A stretch of 64,000 bases of DNA from Peribacillus frigoritolerans. Lineage in GTDB: Bacteria; Bacillota; Bacilli; Bacillales; DSM-1321. Numbering within the stretch: the first letter of the stretch is position 1; each line of letters starts with the position of its first letter. The DNA is taken from contig JAUPFL010000001.1 in the NCBI GenBank assembly GCA_030562215.1, positions 62,001-126,000 of the forward strand. The letters run 5' to 3'. This document shows, in pieces, positions 55,503-63,944 of this stretch. The position numbers were made by a program, and so were the translations under genes. The notes under the pieces are model-generated. The model was not told the origin of the DNA. It saw only the letters and a list, made by a program, of their open reading frames with translations, and ran no database searches.

Positions 55503-56474
55503 TTGCGCCCTATTTTTTTAGGTATATGTGCTGCTTTGTTTTTTGCTTTTACCTTTATACTGAATCGAGCAATGGAATTATCAGGTGGTAACTGGATATG
55601 GAGTGCCTCACTAAGGTTTATTTTCATGCTTCCATTCCTTATACTTCTTGTTATGGGTAGGAAAAAATTAAAAGTATTATTACAAGTTATGAGAGAGGAT
55701 TTAAGAACATGGTTTTTATGGAGTTTTGTAGGATTTTGTCTGTTTTACGCTCCATTATGCTTTGCCGCTGCACATGCACCAGGATGGATAATTGCTGGGA
55801 CATGGCAAATTACTATTATATCGGGATCTTTGTTAGCTCCTCTTTTTATTGAAACCATTCAAACACCAGATGGAATTCTTAAGAAAAGAGGAAAAATCCC
55901 AATGAAGGGTATGAGTATGTCATTAATTATTCTTCTTGGTATTTTCCTTATGCAAATGGAACAAGCAAAATCGCTTGCTGTAAAAGATATTTTGTTAGGT
56001 ATTATCCCTGTTATTGTAGCTTCTTTTGCTTACCCACTCGGTAATCGTAAGATGATGGAGGTTTGTGGAGATCGTCTAGATGCTTATCAACGAGTCCTTG
56101 GAATGACATTAGCTAGCTTACCATTTTGGTTTTTACTATCCTTGTACGGTCTTTTTACAACAGGAGTGCCTAGTAAAGAACAAACTATGCAATCTATTTT
56201 AGTTGCTATTTGTTCGGGTGTAATTGCAACTATTTTATTTTTTAAAGCAACTGATATGGTTAGAGGAGATATGAAAAAACTAGCTACCGTGGAAGCAACA
56301 CAATCCATGGAGGTACTGTTTGCTGTTATCGGAGAATTAGTTTTATTACATTCTTCATTTCCTTCTATCTTATCTTGGTGCGGTATGTTAGTAATAATGT
56401 TAGGAATGATAGCACATAGTTATATTTCCCATAAGGGTGAAATGACACATAACCAAATATTAGTGCCTAAATGA
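55503..56474 (+). CDS. EmrE/DMT-family multidrug efflux transporter
   Basis: A protein of about 323 residues with ten membrane segments: PIFLGICAALFFAFTFILNR, WLWSFVGFCLFYAPLCFAAA-like second hairpin, IIAGTWQITIISGSLLAPL, MSLIILLGIFLMQM. The overall pattern matches the multidrug resistance efflux family within the DMT superfamily. The frame opens at 55479 inside gntR, but GAGGTGAGGAA precedes TTG 55503, the preferred start. It forms an operon with the GntR regulator. Substrate unknown. Confidence 0.8.
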   Translation: MRPIFLGICAALFFAFTFILNRAMELSGGNWIWSASLRFIFMLPFLILLVMGRKKLKVLLQVMREDLRTWFLWSFVGFCLFYAPLCFAAAHAPGWIIAGTWQITIISGSLLAPLFIETIQTPDGILKKRGKIPMKGMSMSLIILLGIFLMQMEQAKSLAVKDILLGIIPVIVASFAYPLGNRKMMEVCGDRLDAYQRVLGMTLASLPFWFLLSLYGLFTTGVPSKEQTMQSILVAICSGVIATILFFKATDMVRGDMKKLATVEATQSMEVLFAVIGELVLLHSSFPSILSWCGMLVIMLGMIAHSYISHKGEMTHNQILVPK

Positions 56475-56712
56475 TGTTTTAAAATGTATATATCAAACCT
56501 TTTCTTTTTAGCATAGGTAATTTTATTACTTTTGAAAAATGTAGTACTTTAAGTTTTATGTCAAAAATTTATTTATTAAGTAAAAGAATGAACAAAAGCC
56601 GATGCCCTTAACATATGGGGAAATCAGCTTTTCCTTTATAAAATGTTGCTTAGCGTACGAAATTCGCGTTTTGTTGGTGCTACCCCATGCCCATCAAGGT
56701 AAAATTTCTTTA

Positions 56713-56787
56713 TACCCCAAAACGAAAAAAGCTATCTTCAGCAGCATTAACAGAAAGAATAGCTTATTTTTTCGTTTTGGGTATAAT
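56713..56787. terminator. Long bidirectional hairpin inside the left cassette end
   Basis: TACCC.AAAACGAAAAAA and TTTTTTCGTTTTGGGTA arms plus an inner GCTAT/ATAGC pair. It can terminate the exporter transcript (plus) and insulate the cassette. Confidence 0.6.
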
Positions 56788-56948
56788 CCTTTTCTTAGAT
56801 TGATGGCGATAGCGATAGGCGGTACCCAATAACAGACAAATTCGTCTGAAAATTTCTTCAATTATTGGTTTAAAATAGGAATAATGTAAGATAAATCTAT
56901 TTTTTCTTGTATAATAAAGTAGAATAGTAGGAAAATGAATCGAAGGAT

Positions 56949-57578
56949 GTGGTATTATTTGATGTTAAATGTAAAAAAATGTCGTTTGTTGTTTTTATTT
57001 GTTTCATGTTTTTTATACCAAATTCAGTCTTTGCTCAAGAAATTTTACACAATGGAAGTCAAGGACAAGCAGTTTATGACTTACAAGAAAATTTAAAGAA
57101 AATGGGTTACTTTTACAGTCAACCAACAGGGTATTATGGTTCAATTACTGATCATGCAGTGAAACAACTTCAACTAGATTCTGGACTATTACCAGATGGA
57201 GTTTTTGGATTCCAAACACAACAAAAGTTAAATAGTATTGAAATGATGGCCAGGGTTGTTCATGGAGAAGCTCGAGGAGAAACTTATGAAGGAAAAGTAG
57301 CTGTCGCTGCAGTAATTTTGAACCGAATGTCAACGCCAGGTTTTCCTAAAAATACTTACGATGTTATTTTCCAGACAAATGCTTTTACAGCTGTACATGA
57401 TGGGCAATATTATTTGACCCCAAATAGCTATTCTTATCGAGCTGTTATTGATGCATTACAAGGTTGGGATCCTACTCATGGTTCTGTTTATTATTATAAT
57501 CCGTTCTCGGCAACAGATGAATGGATTTTCACTAGGGAAACAGTCATTAGAATAGGCAACCACTTATTTGCAAAGTAA
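56949..57578 (+). CDS. SleB-like cell wall hydrolase with peptidoglycan-binding domain
   Basis: A secreted protein of about 200 residues: signal peptide (MSFVVFICFMFFIPNSVFA), PG_binding_1 domain (NGSQGQAVYDLQENLKKMGY, GLLPDGVFGFQTQQKL), then the Hydrolase_2 catalytic domain with MARVVHGEARGETYEGKVAV (catalytic Glu of GEARGE) and NAFTAVHDGQYY. It matches the spore cortex-lytic SleB family but is shorter than true SleB. The GTG start at 56949 has a poor site; an ATG at residue 11 is an alternative. A terminator follows at 57665. Confidence 0.8.
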   Translation: MVLFDVKCKKMSFVVFICFMFFIPNSVFAQEILHNGSQGQAVYDLQENLKKMGYFYSQPTGYYGSITDHAVKQLQLDSGLLPDGVFGFQTQQKLNSIEMMARVVHGEARGETYEGKVAVAAVILNRMSTPGFPKNTYDVIFQTNAFTAVHDGQYYLTPNSYSYRAVIDALQGWDPTHGSVYYYNPFSATDEWIFTRETVIRIGNHLFAK

Positions 57579-57664
57579 AGCTAATCTACATACATATTGA
57601 GGAATGATATTTTTATAGTTTCGTATTATAAATATCCATTAACTATGTAGTGGGGTATAGTAGA

Positions 57665-57694
57665 AAGGTCGGGCAGTAGTTGCCCGACCTTTTT
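57665..57694 (+). terminator. Terminator of the SleB-like gene
   Basis: AGGTCGGGCA and TGCCCGACCT form a perfect 10-bp stem followed by TTTTT, inside the cassette. Confidence 0.85.
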
Positions 57695-57892
57695 GGCGGT
57701 ACCCCATGCCCATAAATAGGTCACCCCCAAAATGATAAATTGAGCTTATAAGTTACAAGAAAGTCCAACATTTCATTCTGGGGTACTACAAAACTTTAAC
57801 TTGATGGCAATGTGGTGCTACCCATTATTGGAGATCTATGGTAAGAGACAGGAGAAAAAGAACCAACAGCGAAACCAAGAAACCGTTAAATG

Positions 57893-58995
57893 TTATGACT
57901 TTTCTCCATGTTTGCTAACCTTCCATCGCGAGATCATTAGAAGCACCAGTGGCAGTAAGCCGAATAAATACAACGCGACATTTCCCTGAAAATCCCCTAA
58001 TTTGAACATGTCATTGATATTTTTCGGAATCATGGCAATGATGTAGATAACCGGAAGCAAGCCATACATACATGGACGAATGCTCTTTTGAAGAGTTGAG
58101 CCAGTCCTAAAGCAGCACCATAGTAGAAGATCGTAAAGGAAGTAAACATTTGCATAATCCATATTACGAGCAACAAAGACTCATATCGTTCAAAGATCAA
58201 ACCGGTGACTTCAAAACTTCGTATAAGATCAAGTGTCGGCCATGTTCTCGTGACCACTCCATCAACAGATAATGCTCCGATTACCATTACAACCGTTGTC
58301 AAATAAAAAATCAACGGTAAAGCAATTCCCATTAAAACGGCTTTTACTGCTTTCTTTGGTTCTTTCATAAATGGCAAAAGGAACAAAATTGTTTCAAAAC
58401 CAGTGTATGATAGACCAGTTGTCTGTACTCCTTTTAGTACCGGTATCACTCCCAGCCCTAGTACCGGGCGTAGATTATCAATTTCAAATATTTTGAAGCT
58501 CAAAAAGGCAACAATCATAAAAAAGATGACGGTAATAGGCAAGATAATTTCAAACATTCGGGCGATCGGGTTCATTCCGCCAATGATAAGATACAGACCT
58601 ACCCACATAAATGTCATGATGATTGCCCATTTAGGGGTTCCTTCCAACAATAAAAATGTCAATACTTCTGCTAGCGCACGAATTTGAAACCCGCAAGCTG
58701 TAAAATAATAACATATAATAAGCAGACTAAGTAACACTCCAACCCATTTACCAACAATTTCTTGATTGAATTCATAAAAGGTTTTCCCAAGAAACTGTTG
58801 GCTTAATTTAACCATGATCACTCCTACGATCATCGCGATCAGACCGCCTATAATAACGCTGATCCATATATCTGGGGTTTTCACCTTCTCTGTTGCAGTT
58901 CTGGGCAAGGTAAGGATTCCAACCCCGAATATAGCATTGGCTACAATAACAGTTACTTGGCCAGTCGTGATTCGGTCATTAAAACTGGTAATCAT
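57893..58995 (-). CDS. GerAB-family spore germination permease, frameshifted
   Basis: About 367 residues with one A added at 58086-58089. Ten membrane segments of the APC/GerAB type: TGQVTVIVANAIFGVGILTL with the helix-1 break, PRTATEKVKTPDIW, IARMFEIILPITVIFFMIVA, SFTIFYYGAALGLAQLF, then KRSIRPCMYGLLPVIYIIAM and the end SKHGEKS. This is the B subunit of germinant receptors, which senses nutrients in the spore inner membrane. No GerAA or GerAC gene adjoins it, so it is an orphan B subunit. Confidence 0.85.
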
Positions 58996-58999
58996 TGCT

Positions 59000-59370
59000 G
59001 GTCACTTCCTTACTCACAATTTAGGGTTGCTACTTTCAAAAAGTTCATTACTTCACTTCTCATTTTTCCAAGCTATTTCTTATAAATAAACGGTACAATA
59101 TTTTATAATTCCAAAAAAGAACAAAAATTATGTATATATGTATAACATATTAGGTTGACATAATAAGCCTAACAGAAGCTCCCTTTTACAAACACCTTGG
59201 GAACTATGAGGATTCAACCTGTCATAATTTATTGTTTATGCAGAATTTTATCATTAATCAAAGTTTGTGCACTCTCAAGCGCACCTGGAAGCTGTATAAA
59301 AAAGTGGGATTTTATGCAACTTCTTATTCAAGAAAATGGCCCAATTGTTGAATAAAGATCAAACAGTACT
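59000..59370. other. Intergenic upstream of the gerAB-type gene
   Basis: No gene. The last 55 bases (TTCAAGAAAATGGCCCAATTG ... GATCAAACAG) match those before the R1 copy at 36612, marking the extended left arm of R1. Confidence 0.45.
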
Positions 59371-59457
59371 CTTCAACTATCCTGCCCCGATAGTTCCATA
59401 AGAAAAAGCTGCCTTAAAGACAGCTTCGATCTTCAGCTAACGCACCCGTTAGCTGAA
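59371..59457 (+). repeat. R1 repeat copy with extended left arm
   Basis: CTTCAACTATCCTGCCCCGAT, AAAGCTGCCTTAAAGACAGCT, GATCTTCAGCTAACGCACCCG. Near-consensus, lying downstream of minus-strand cwlJ. Confidence 0.9.
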
Positions 59458-59537
59458 GTACAATAATTCACAATCTTACTTTTTTAGATAAAAACTATTG
59501 CTAAAAGTTTTATATTGTATAAATATTTTAAATATGT

Positions 59538-59566
59538 AAAAAGCTTACTCAAAGAGTAAGCTTAAC
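59538..59566 (-). terminator. Terminator of cwlJ
   Basis: AAGCTTACTC and GAGTAAGCTT pair around a 3-base loop, followed on the minus strand by TTTTTAC. It overlaps the stop codon. Confidence 0.75.
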
Positions 59567-60002
59567 CTCTATAAACACTATCACATGTTCCAGGTTTTGG
59601 TTCATAAAAACAATGGTCTTTAAATTGACCAGTATGAGGTTGATCATACCATGTTGGAGGACATGGCGCATAGGGATTGAAATACCAAAGGGCATATCTA
59701 GCCGGATGCTGTCTCCAGTGCTTCAAATTCTGTTCTGCTAATCTTCTTTCAATACCTCTCGCTCTTTGATAAAATACATTCCCTTTTTGAACAGCTTCAA
59801 AAGAATAATTTCCTCCTTGTACTTGATAAATGACTTGTGGAATTGTTCTTAAACCTTTAAAGTCTAAACAATTAGCTACAAGACGATTCACAATTACATT
59901 TCCAACAAATAACATTCCTAGTTGTCCTTCACCTTCGGCTTCTGCTCTCATCATCCTTGCCATTAAGTCAACGTCTGAACTTCGGTAATTTGCTCTTGCC
60001 AT
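59562..60002 (-). CDS. cwlJ: Spore cortex-lytic enzyme CwlJ
   Basis: A 146-residue Hydrolase_2 enzyme without signal peptide, as usual for CwlJ, which is placed in the coat. Signatures: SDVDLMARMMRAEAEGEGQL (catalytic Glu), GMLFVGNVIVNRLVANCLDF, YQVQGGNYSFEAV and ALWYFNPYAPCPPTWYDQ with C-terminal cysteines. CwlJ degrades cortex during dipicolinate-triggered germination. GGGGTGGAAAA lies before the start. It usually pairs with gerQ, not seen here. Confidence 0.9.
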   Translation of the reverse strand: MARANYRSSDVDLMARMMRAEAEGEGQLGMLFVGNVIVNRLVANCLDFKGLRTIPQVIYQVQGGNYSFEAVQKGNVFYQRARGIERRLAEQNLKHWRQHPARYALWYFNPYAPCPPTWYDQPHTGQFKDHCFYEPKPGTCDSVYRG

Positions 60003-60119
60003 TTTTCCACCCCAAAAATATTGTATGAAAAATAGCCTACAGTCATGTCATTATTTATGTAATATAAATGCTTAGTTATAATTACTTACAGCTTTTAAGT
60101 AAAATGAAAACTATTACAT

Positions 60120-60400
60120 TCTTTTTTCCCTTTATTCAACTAAACTGCCCCGTTAGCCATCCATGAAGCGCAAAAATCAGTGCTTCACCACAGAGAATGA
60201 AAATGGTTCAGAGCCGTCAATACTAATTCTACGGCTGGGAGAGGAAGGTCGATGAACTATCTGCGTTAGAGCCCACCCGTTAGTCTGGCTCCAACGACCA
60301 AGGTGCACCACTGACTGTCGCGCCCTTTTTGGGTAGCACTCATGGGAGATTAATCCTTTTTTGGTCGTCGCGCTAGCCTCTACTTAATTTGCTTCGATTG
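60120..60400. other. Complex variant repeat region
   Basis: Begins like R1 (TTCAACTAAACTGCCCCGTTAG) and resumes its right end near 60270 (GCCCACCCGTTAGTC), with about 130 foreign bases between. Directly after, AACGACCAA at 60296 and TTGGTCGT at 60361 form an inverted repeat around a GGTGCACC palindrome. No coding frame. It may be another element inserted in or next to an R1 copy. Confidence 0.4.
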
Positions 60401-60614
60401 GAGGTTTTTGTTTAACGATATACCAAACTCAATCAGATCACTCATAAGGCTCAGCCTTTTTTTAAAAAGCGTTATTACTGGGTCTATTTTGTTGTGATTT
60501 TTTCTGGATTTTGAGCTTTTTTAATTTTCATGGGAGTTCATGAAGAAAAGGTTGCTTCAACAACCTCCCTTATTGATGTAAAGCACGTATTCCCTGACTT
60601 TCTTTGAGTGTGGG

Positions 60615-60869
60615 GTGTTGAGAAAGGATCTTGCTGAAAAGATCGAGACTTATCTTTTTATTCAGCTACCTAAGCCAAGTGAGTATCTAAATGTTTTAAA
60701 AATTTCTGCTGGAGATTGCTGGTGTATCCAAAATAACGGCTGGTCTATTGATTCTGTTACTGAAATTTTTAGTGAGGAATGGATATCTGATGACGAGTTT
60801 TTTGTCACCGAATCTGAAATTTATGGGAATAATAAACTCTATCATCAATTGAAAAAGAACTTCGAATAA
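60615..60869 (+). CDS. Small hypothetical protein, possibly a truncated immunity-type protein
   Basis: An 84-residue acidic protein (LAEKIETYLFIQLPKPSEYL, ISAGDCWCIQNNGWSIDS, DDEFFVTESEIYGN). Its composition resembles small immunity or SMI1-like proteins, but no family is certain. The start (GTG/TTG at 60615-60620) has a weak ribosome site, so the N-terminus may be missing. A terminator follows directly. Confidence 0.45.
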   Translation: MLRKDLAEKIETYLFIQLPKPSEYLNVLKISAGDCWCIQNNGWSIDSVTEIFSEEWISDDEFFVTESEIYGNNKLYHQLKKNFE

Positions 60870-60871
60870 GA

Positions 60872-60905
60872 AAAACATAGGGAGATTTTAGTCTTCCTAT
60901 GTTTT
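60872..60905. terminator. Bidirectional terminator between converging small genes
   Basis: AAAACATAGG and CCTATGTTTT pair over 10 bp with T-rich flanks on both strands. Confidence 0.7.
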
Positions 60906-60913
60906 CATTCATA

Positions 60914-61063
60914 TTATTTATCTGTTTGTTTTTGCTTCTTTTTCAAATACTCCGCACGTATTTTTTCAAGTTGCTGCTTTTTATCAAATTTGGCAGGCTT
61001 CTGTTTTTCATGAAACTTTGTCACAGCTACCTTACCTTTGGTATCCAATTGATATTTTCCCAC
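60914..61063 (-). CDS. Small basic protein of 49 residues
   Basis: GTG start with AGGTGA five bases upstream; the product begins VGKYQLDTKGKVAVTKFHEK and ends LKKKQKQTDK. It is lysine-rich and helical in its second half, with good coding character, though shorter than usual gene-finder cutoffs. Not recognised; could bind nucleic acid or be a spore-linked small protein. Confidence 0.5.
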   Translation of the reverse strand: MGKYQLDTKGKVAVTKFHEKQKPAKFDKKQQLEKIRAEYLKKKQKQTDK

Positions 61064-61241
61064 TTTGTTCACCTACTTTTCTTGTCTTTAAAGAAAATTT
61101 ATTCAACAAATATAATATACCTTATTTTACTGAAGTTAACCTTATTACTTTTTTAGTGTACTGCTAACTTTGCATATATCAGTAAAAACATTAAAAACTT
61201 AGTAAAATAATTTATCGCCAAATGGTATTCATTTCATTGCT

Positions 61242-61533
61242 TTAATTAAAATAAAATGCCTTGACACTCTGTATAAGCCTCAACTCCTTATTAGGCGGTT
61301 GCACAACTTCCAATTTGTTCACTTTTTCTATAAAAGCTTGTATTTCATTAATATCTGTAATGACTCGGAAGATACCCCTTCCTCATCAACACCTTGCACA
61401 AATAAAGTTGTATATTCATCTTCATGTGCTTCTCCCCTCAATAAATTAAGGTCAAGTATTAGATAAAATGGGAGAGCGATTATTAAAAGGCCATTTTACA
61501 GACAAAAAATACGGACAAAACCTGTAACGACAT
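61242..61533 (-). CDS. Membrane-anchored hypothetical protein, two frameshifts
   Basis: Read with one base added in each of two short runs it gives about 97 residues: an N-terminal anchor (LSVFFVCKNGLLIIALPFYL), then DLNLLRGEAHEDEYTTLFVQ, RVITDINEIQAFIEKVNKLE and a C-terminal EVVQPPNKELRLIQSVKAF. The extracytoplasmic part looks well conserved in pattern, but I do not recognise the family. No clear ribosome site. Confidence 0.4.
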
Positions 61534-61772
61534 GAATTGTTTTTTTTCGTTTTTTTCCTAAAATATCCGCAAATACCCCGATTACAGCCGATTATCCCTG
61601 ATTAAATGACCTGACCGGCATGTAAGCACCAAATGATAACGCTTCCCTTCACTATCTCGGCCTTTTCCTTGTGAATGTCCTCTCTTCCCTTGAATCTAAA
61701 TCTGAGCATGTTACGATAACAAGGTTGAAAAATACGAACGGATTACGAACAATGAACTTTTAGGAGGGCATA
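61534..61772. other. Leader region of proC, no T box seen
   Basis: Proline genes in Bacillus are often under T-box control, so the region was searched for the conserved GGTGG-ACCGCG block; it is absent. AGGAGGGC precedes the proC start. Confidence 0.45.
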
Positions 61773-62671
61773 ATGTTGAGAGATAAAACTGTTGCATTTT
61801 TAGGAGCCGGTTCGATGGCAGAGTCGATGATTTCAGGAATTGTGCAGATTGGGAGCATACCAGCAGAGCGAATTTATGTGACAAATCGCAGCAATCAATT
61901 ACGACTCGAGGAAATGAATCACGTGTATGGAGTTCATGCGGTCCATCAGGATGCATTGCCGTATGAAGAAGTTGATTTCTTTATTTTGGCAATGAAGCCA
62001 CAGGGAGCAGCAGATGCTCTTGATGCACTCAAAGATAAAATAAGAGTGGATCAAGTTGTGATTTCTGTTTTAGCGGGCATTTCCACTGAATTTATGGAAA
62101 ATCATCTACAGCTTGGACAGCAGGTTGTGCGGTTGATGCCAAATACCTCGAGCATGATCCGGGAGTCGGCAACTGCGTTATGTCCGGGAAGACATACAGC
62201 GATGGACAATGTGATAGCAGTGAAAGAACTGTTTGGCTGTATGGGAAAAGTGTTCTTAATTGAAGAAGAGCAAATGGATATTTTTACAGGAATTGCAGGA
62301 AGCGGACCTGCTTACTTCTATTATTTAATGGAGCATATGGAACTCGCTGGCGTTAAAAGGGTATGGATGAAGCGATGGTCCGTGAGATTGTCGCCCAAAC
62401 GATTTTAGGCGCAGCCAAGATGATTATGGTGAACGACGAGACACCGGCAAGTCTCAGAGAGAAAGTCACTTCACCAAATGGAACGACGGCATCCGGACTT
62501 GATGCTTTACGAAAAAATAATGGCGGCAGAGCCATTTCACAGGCGATTCATCATGCAGCGAAACGTTCGAAAGAGCTGAATGAAGAGATGGCAGTAGCGG
62601 ACAGTAAATCGACTATGCCCCCAAGAGTACTGGGGAACTTCAGTGCCATAAAAGGACGGTGTCTAAGTTAA
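61773..62671 (+). CDS. proC: Pyrroline-5-carboxylate reductase, frameshifted
   Basis: About 299 residues when one G is added at 62359-62361. NADPH site VAFLGAGSMAESMISGIV at the N-terminus; RLMPNTSSMIRESATAL and IAGSGPAYFYYLMEHM in the middle; then GMDEAMVREIVAQTILGAA and LREKVTSPNGTTASGLDAL, the ProC signature near the C-terminus. It makes proline from P5C. Resembles the extra ProC paralogues (ProG/ProI type) of Bacillus. Confidence 0.88.
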
Positions 62672-62798
62672 TTTTTTACAGAAATACACCATGGAACCTC
62701 CTTAGGTAATTAATATGTATCAAAAGATGCGGTAATCAAATAACAATCCTATCAAATAGTTAAGAAAAAATATAAACGTAAGAAAAACGGAGGACAAC

Positions 62799-63857
62799 AT
62801 GAAGAGAATCCTTAAGATTGCTAGCGCTTTTATCGGAATTCTTATCGGAGCAGGGTTCGCCTCAGGACAAGAAACCATGCTTTATTTTGTAAGCTTCGGG
62901 AACTTGGGCACAATTGGAGCTATCATTTCAGTCGCTATTTTTGCATACCTTGGAATGATTCTCATGAAGCTTGGCAGTCGTACACAAACAGATTCGCATC
63001 AGGAAGTAATTTATAAGATTTGTGGTCGCTTTCTCGGCTGTATCATTGATTATGTTCTGAACGCCATCCTATTTGGTATAGGAATTGTCATGATTGCGGG
63101 GTCAGGCTCGATCTTTGATCAGCAATTCGGATTACCTTCCTTTATAGGCACCATTCTTATGACTGTTCTTGTTATGATAACAGTTATGCTGAAAGTTGAC
63201 CGTGTGATTAAGGTAATTGCATCCGTCACACCATTTCTGATTCTTGTCGTACTTGTTCTATTTATTTATAGTATGTTTACAATGAATTCATCTTTTACGT
63301 CACTTGAACCACATGCGCTGGAACAAAATTCAGCTGCGGGACATTGGCTTATATCTGCAATAAACTATATTTCAATAACCATTGCAATGGGGGCTTCCAT
63401 GACACTTGTTATGGGTGGAAATGAACCTGATGAAAGGATATCATCCATTGGAGGACTTACAGGAGGGATCACTTTAGGTTTACTTCTTATAATTAGTCAC
63501 CTTACTATTTTCTCAAATATTAATACTGTATCGGACTTAGATATGCCAATGCTGGGAATCGCCAACAGTATTTCACCTCTCTTAGGCATTCTGTACTCTC
63601 TCGTTCTGTTCGCTATGATTTTCAATACGGCAGTCAGCATGTTCTACTCATTTGGAACACGCTTTTCGGATCCACAGACCACAAAATTTAAATTAATCGT
63701 TATTTCATCACTGTTGATAGGATTTATAGCAAGCTTCTTTGGCTTCACTAAACTTGTTTCCTCTCTCTATCCAATCTTTGGCTATATGGGAATTGTTCTT
63801 ATTATCGTTCTCATCATTGCTCCATTCCGAATGAGTCGATTAACGAAAGAAAATTAA
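62799..63857 (+). CDS. ykvI: YkvI-family membrane protein
   Basis: A 352-residue protein with about ten membrane segments: ILKIASAFIGILIGAGFASG at the start, with a glycine-rich helix 1 typical of APC/LeuT-fold carriers, then FLILVVLVLFIYSMF, SAINYISITIAMGASMTLVM, and a C-terminal IFGYMGIVLIIVLIIAPF. It matches B. subtilis YkvI-type proteins, presumed amino acid or solute carriers of unknown substrate. GGAGGA precedes the ATG. It lies 127 bases after proC and could be coexpressed. Confidence 0.8.
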   Translation: MKRILKIASAFIGILIGAGFASGQETMLYFVSFGNLGTIGAIISVAIFAYLGMILMKLGSRTQTDSHQEVIYKICGRFLGCIIDYVLNAILFGIGIVMIAGSGSIFDQQFGLPSFIGTILMTVLVMITVMLKVDRVIKVIASVTPFLILVVLVLFIYSMFTMNSSFTSLEPHALEQNSAAGHWLISAINYISITIAMGASMTLVMGGNEPDERISSIGGLTGGITLGLLLIISHLTIFSNINTVSDLDMPMLGIANSISPLLGILYSLVLFAMIFNTAVSMFYSFGTRFSDPQTTKFKLIVISSLLIGFIASFFGFTKLVSSLYPIFGYMGIVLIIVLIIAPFRMSRLTKEN

Positions 63858-63875
63858 ATTGAGGATTGTTTACCC

Positions 63876-63907
63876 AACCTTTCTACTCCATGTGTAGAAA
63901 GGTTTTT
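63876..63907 (+). terminator. Terminator of the ykvI gene
   Basis: AACCTTTCTAC and GTAGAAAGGTT pair over 11 bp, followed by TTTGAGG, 18 bases past the stop. Confidence 0.75.
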
Positions 63908-63944
63908 GAGGAAAGAAAAACTTTCCTTTCCCCTGTATACTTCG

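Larger units (their letters stand above)
56676..57823 (+). mobile_element. Putative IS231-ended mobile cassette (MIC-like) carrying a cell-wall hydrolase gene
   Basis: The unit 56686-57812 begins CATGCCCATCAAGGTAAA and ends, read inward on the other strand, CATTGCCATCAAGTTAAA. These terminal inverted repeats closely resemble IS231 ends as I recall them (CATGCCCATCAACTTAAG). It is flanked by a 10-bp direct repeat GGTGCTACCC at 56676 and 57814. Inside, each end is a short element whose inner border carries GGCGGTACCC (56818 and 57695). No transposase gene is present, so movement would need one in trans. The passenger is the SleB-like gene. Confidence 0.6.

Noticed and set aside
61534..61772. 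T-box leader of proC
   Set aside because: The conserved T-box block and a terminator/antiterminator pair were not found.
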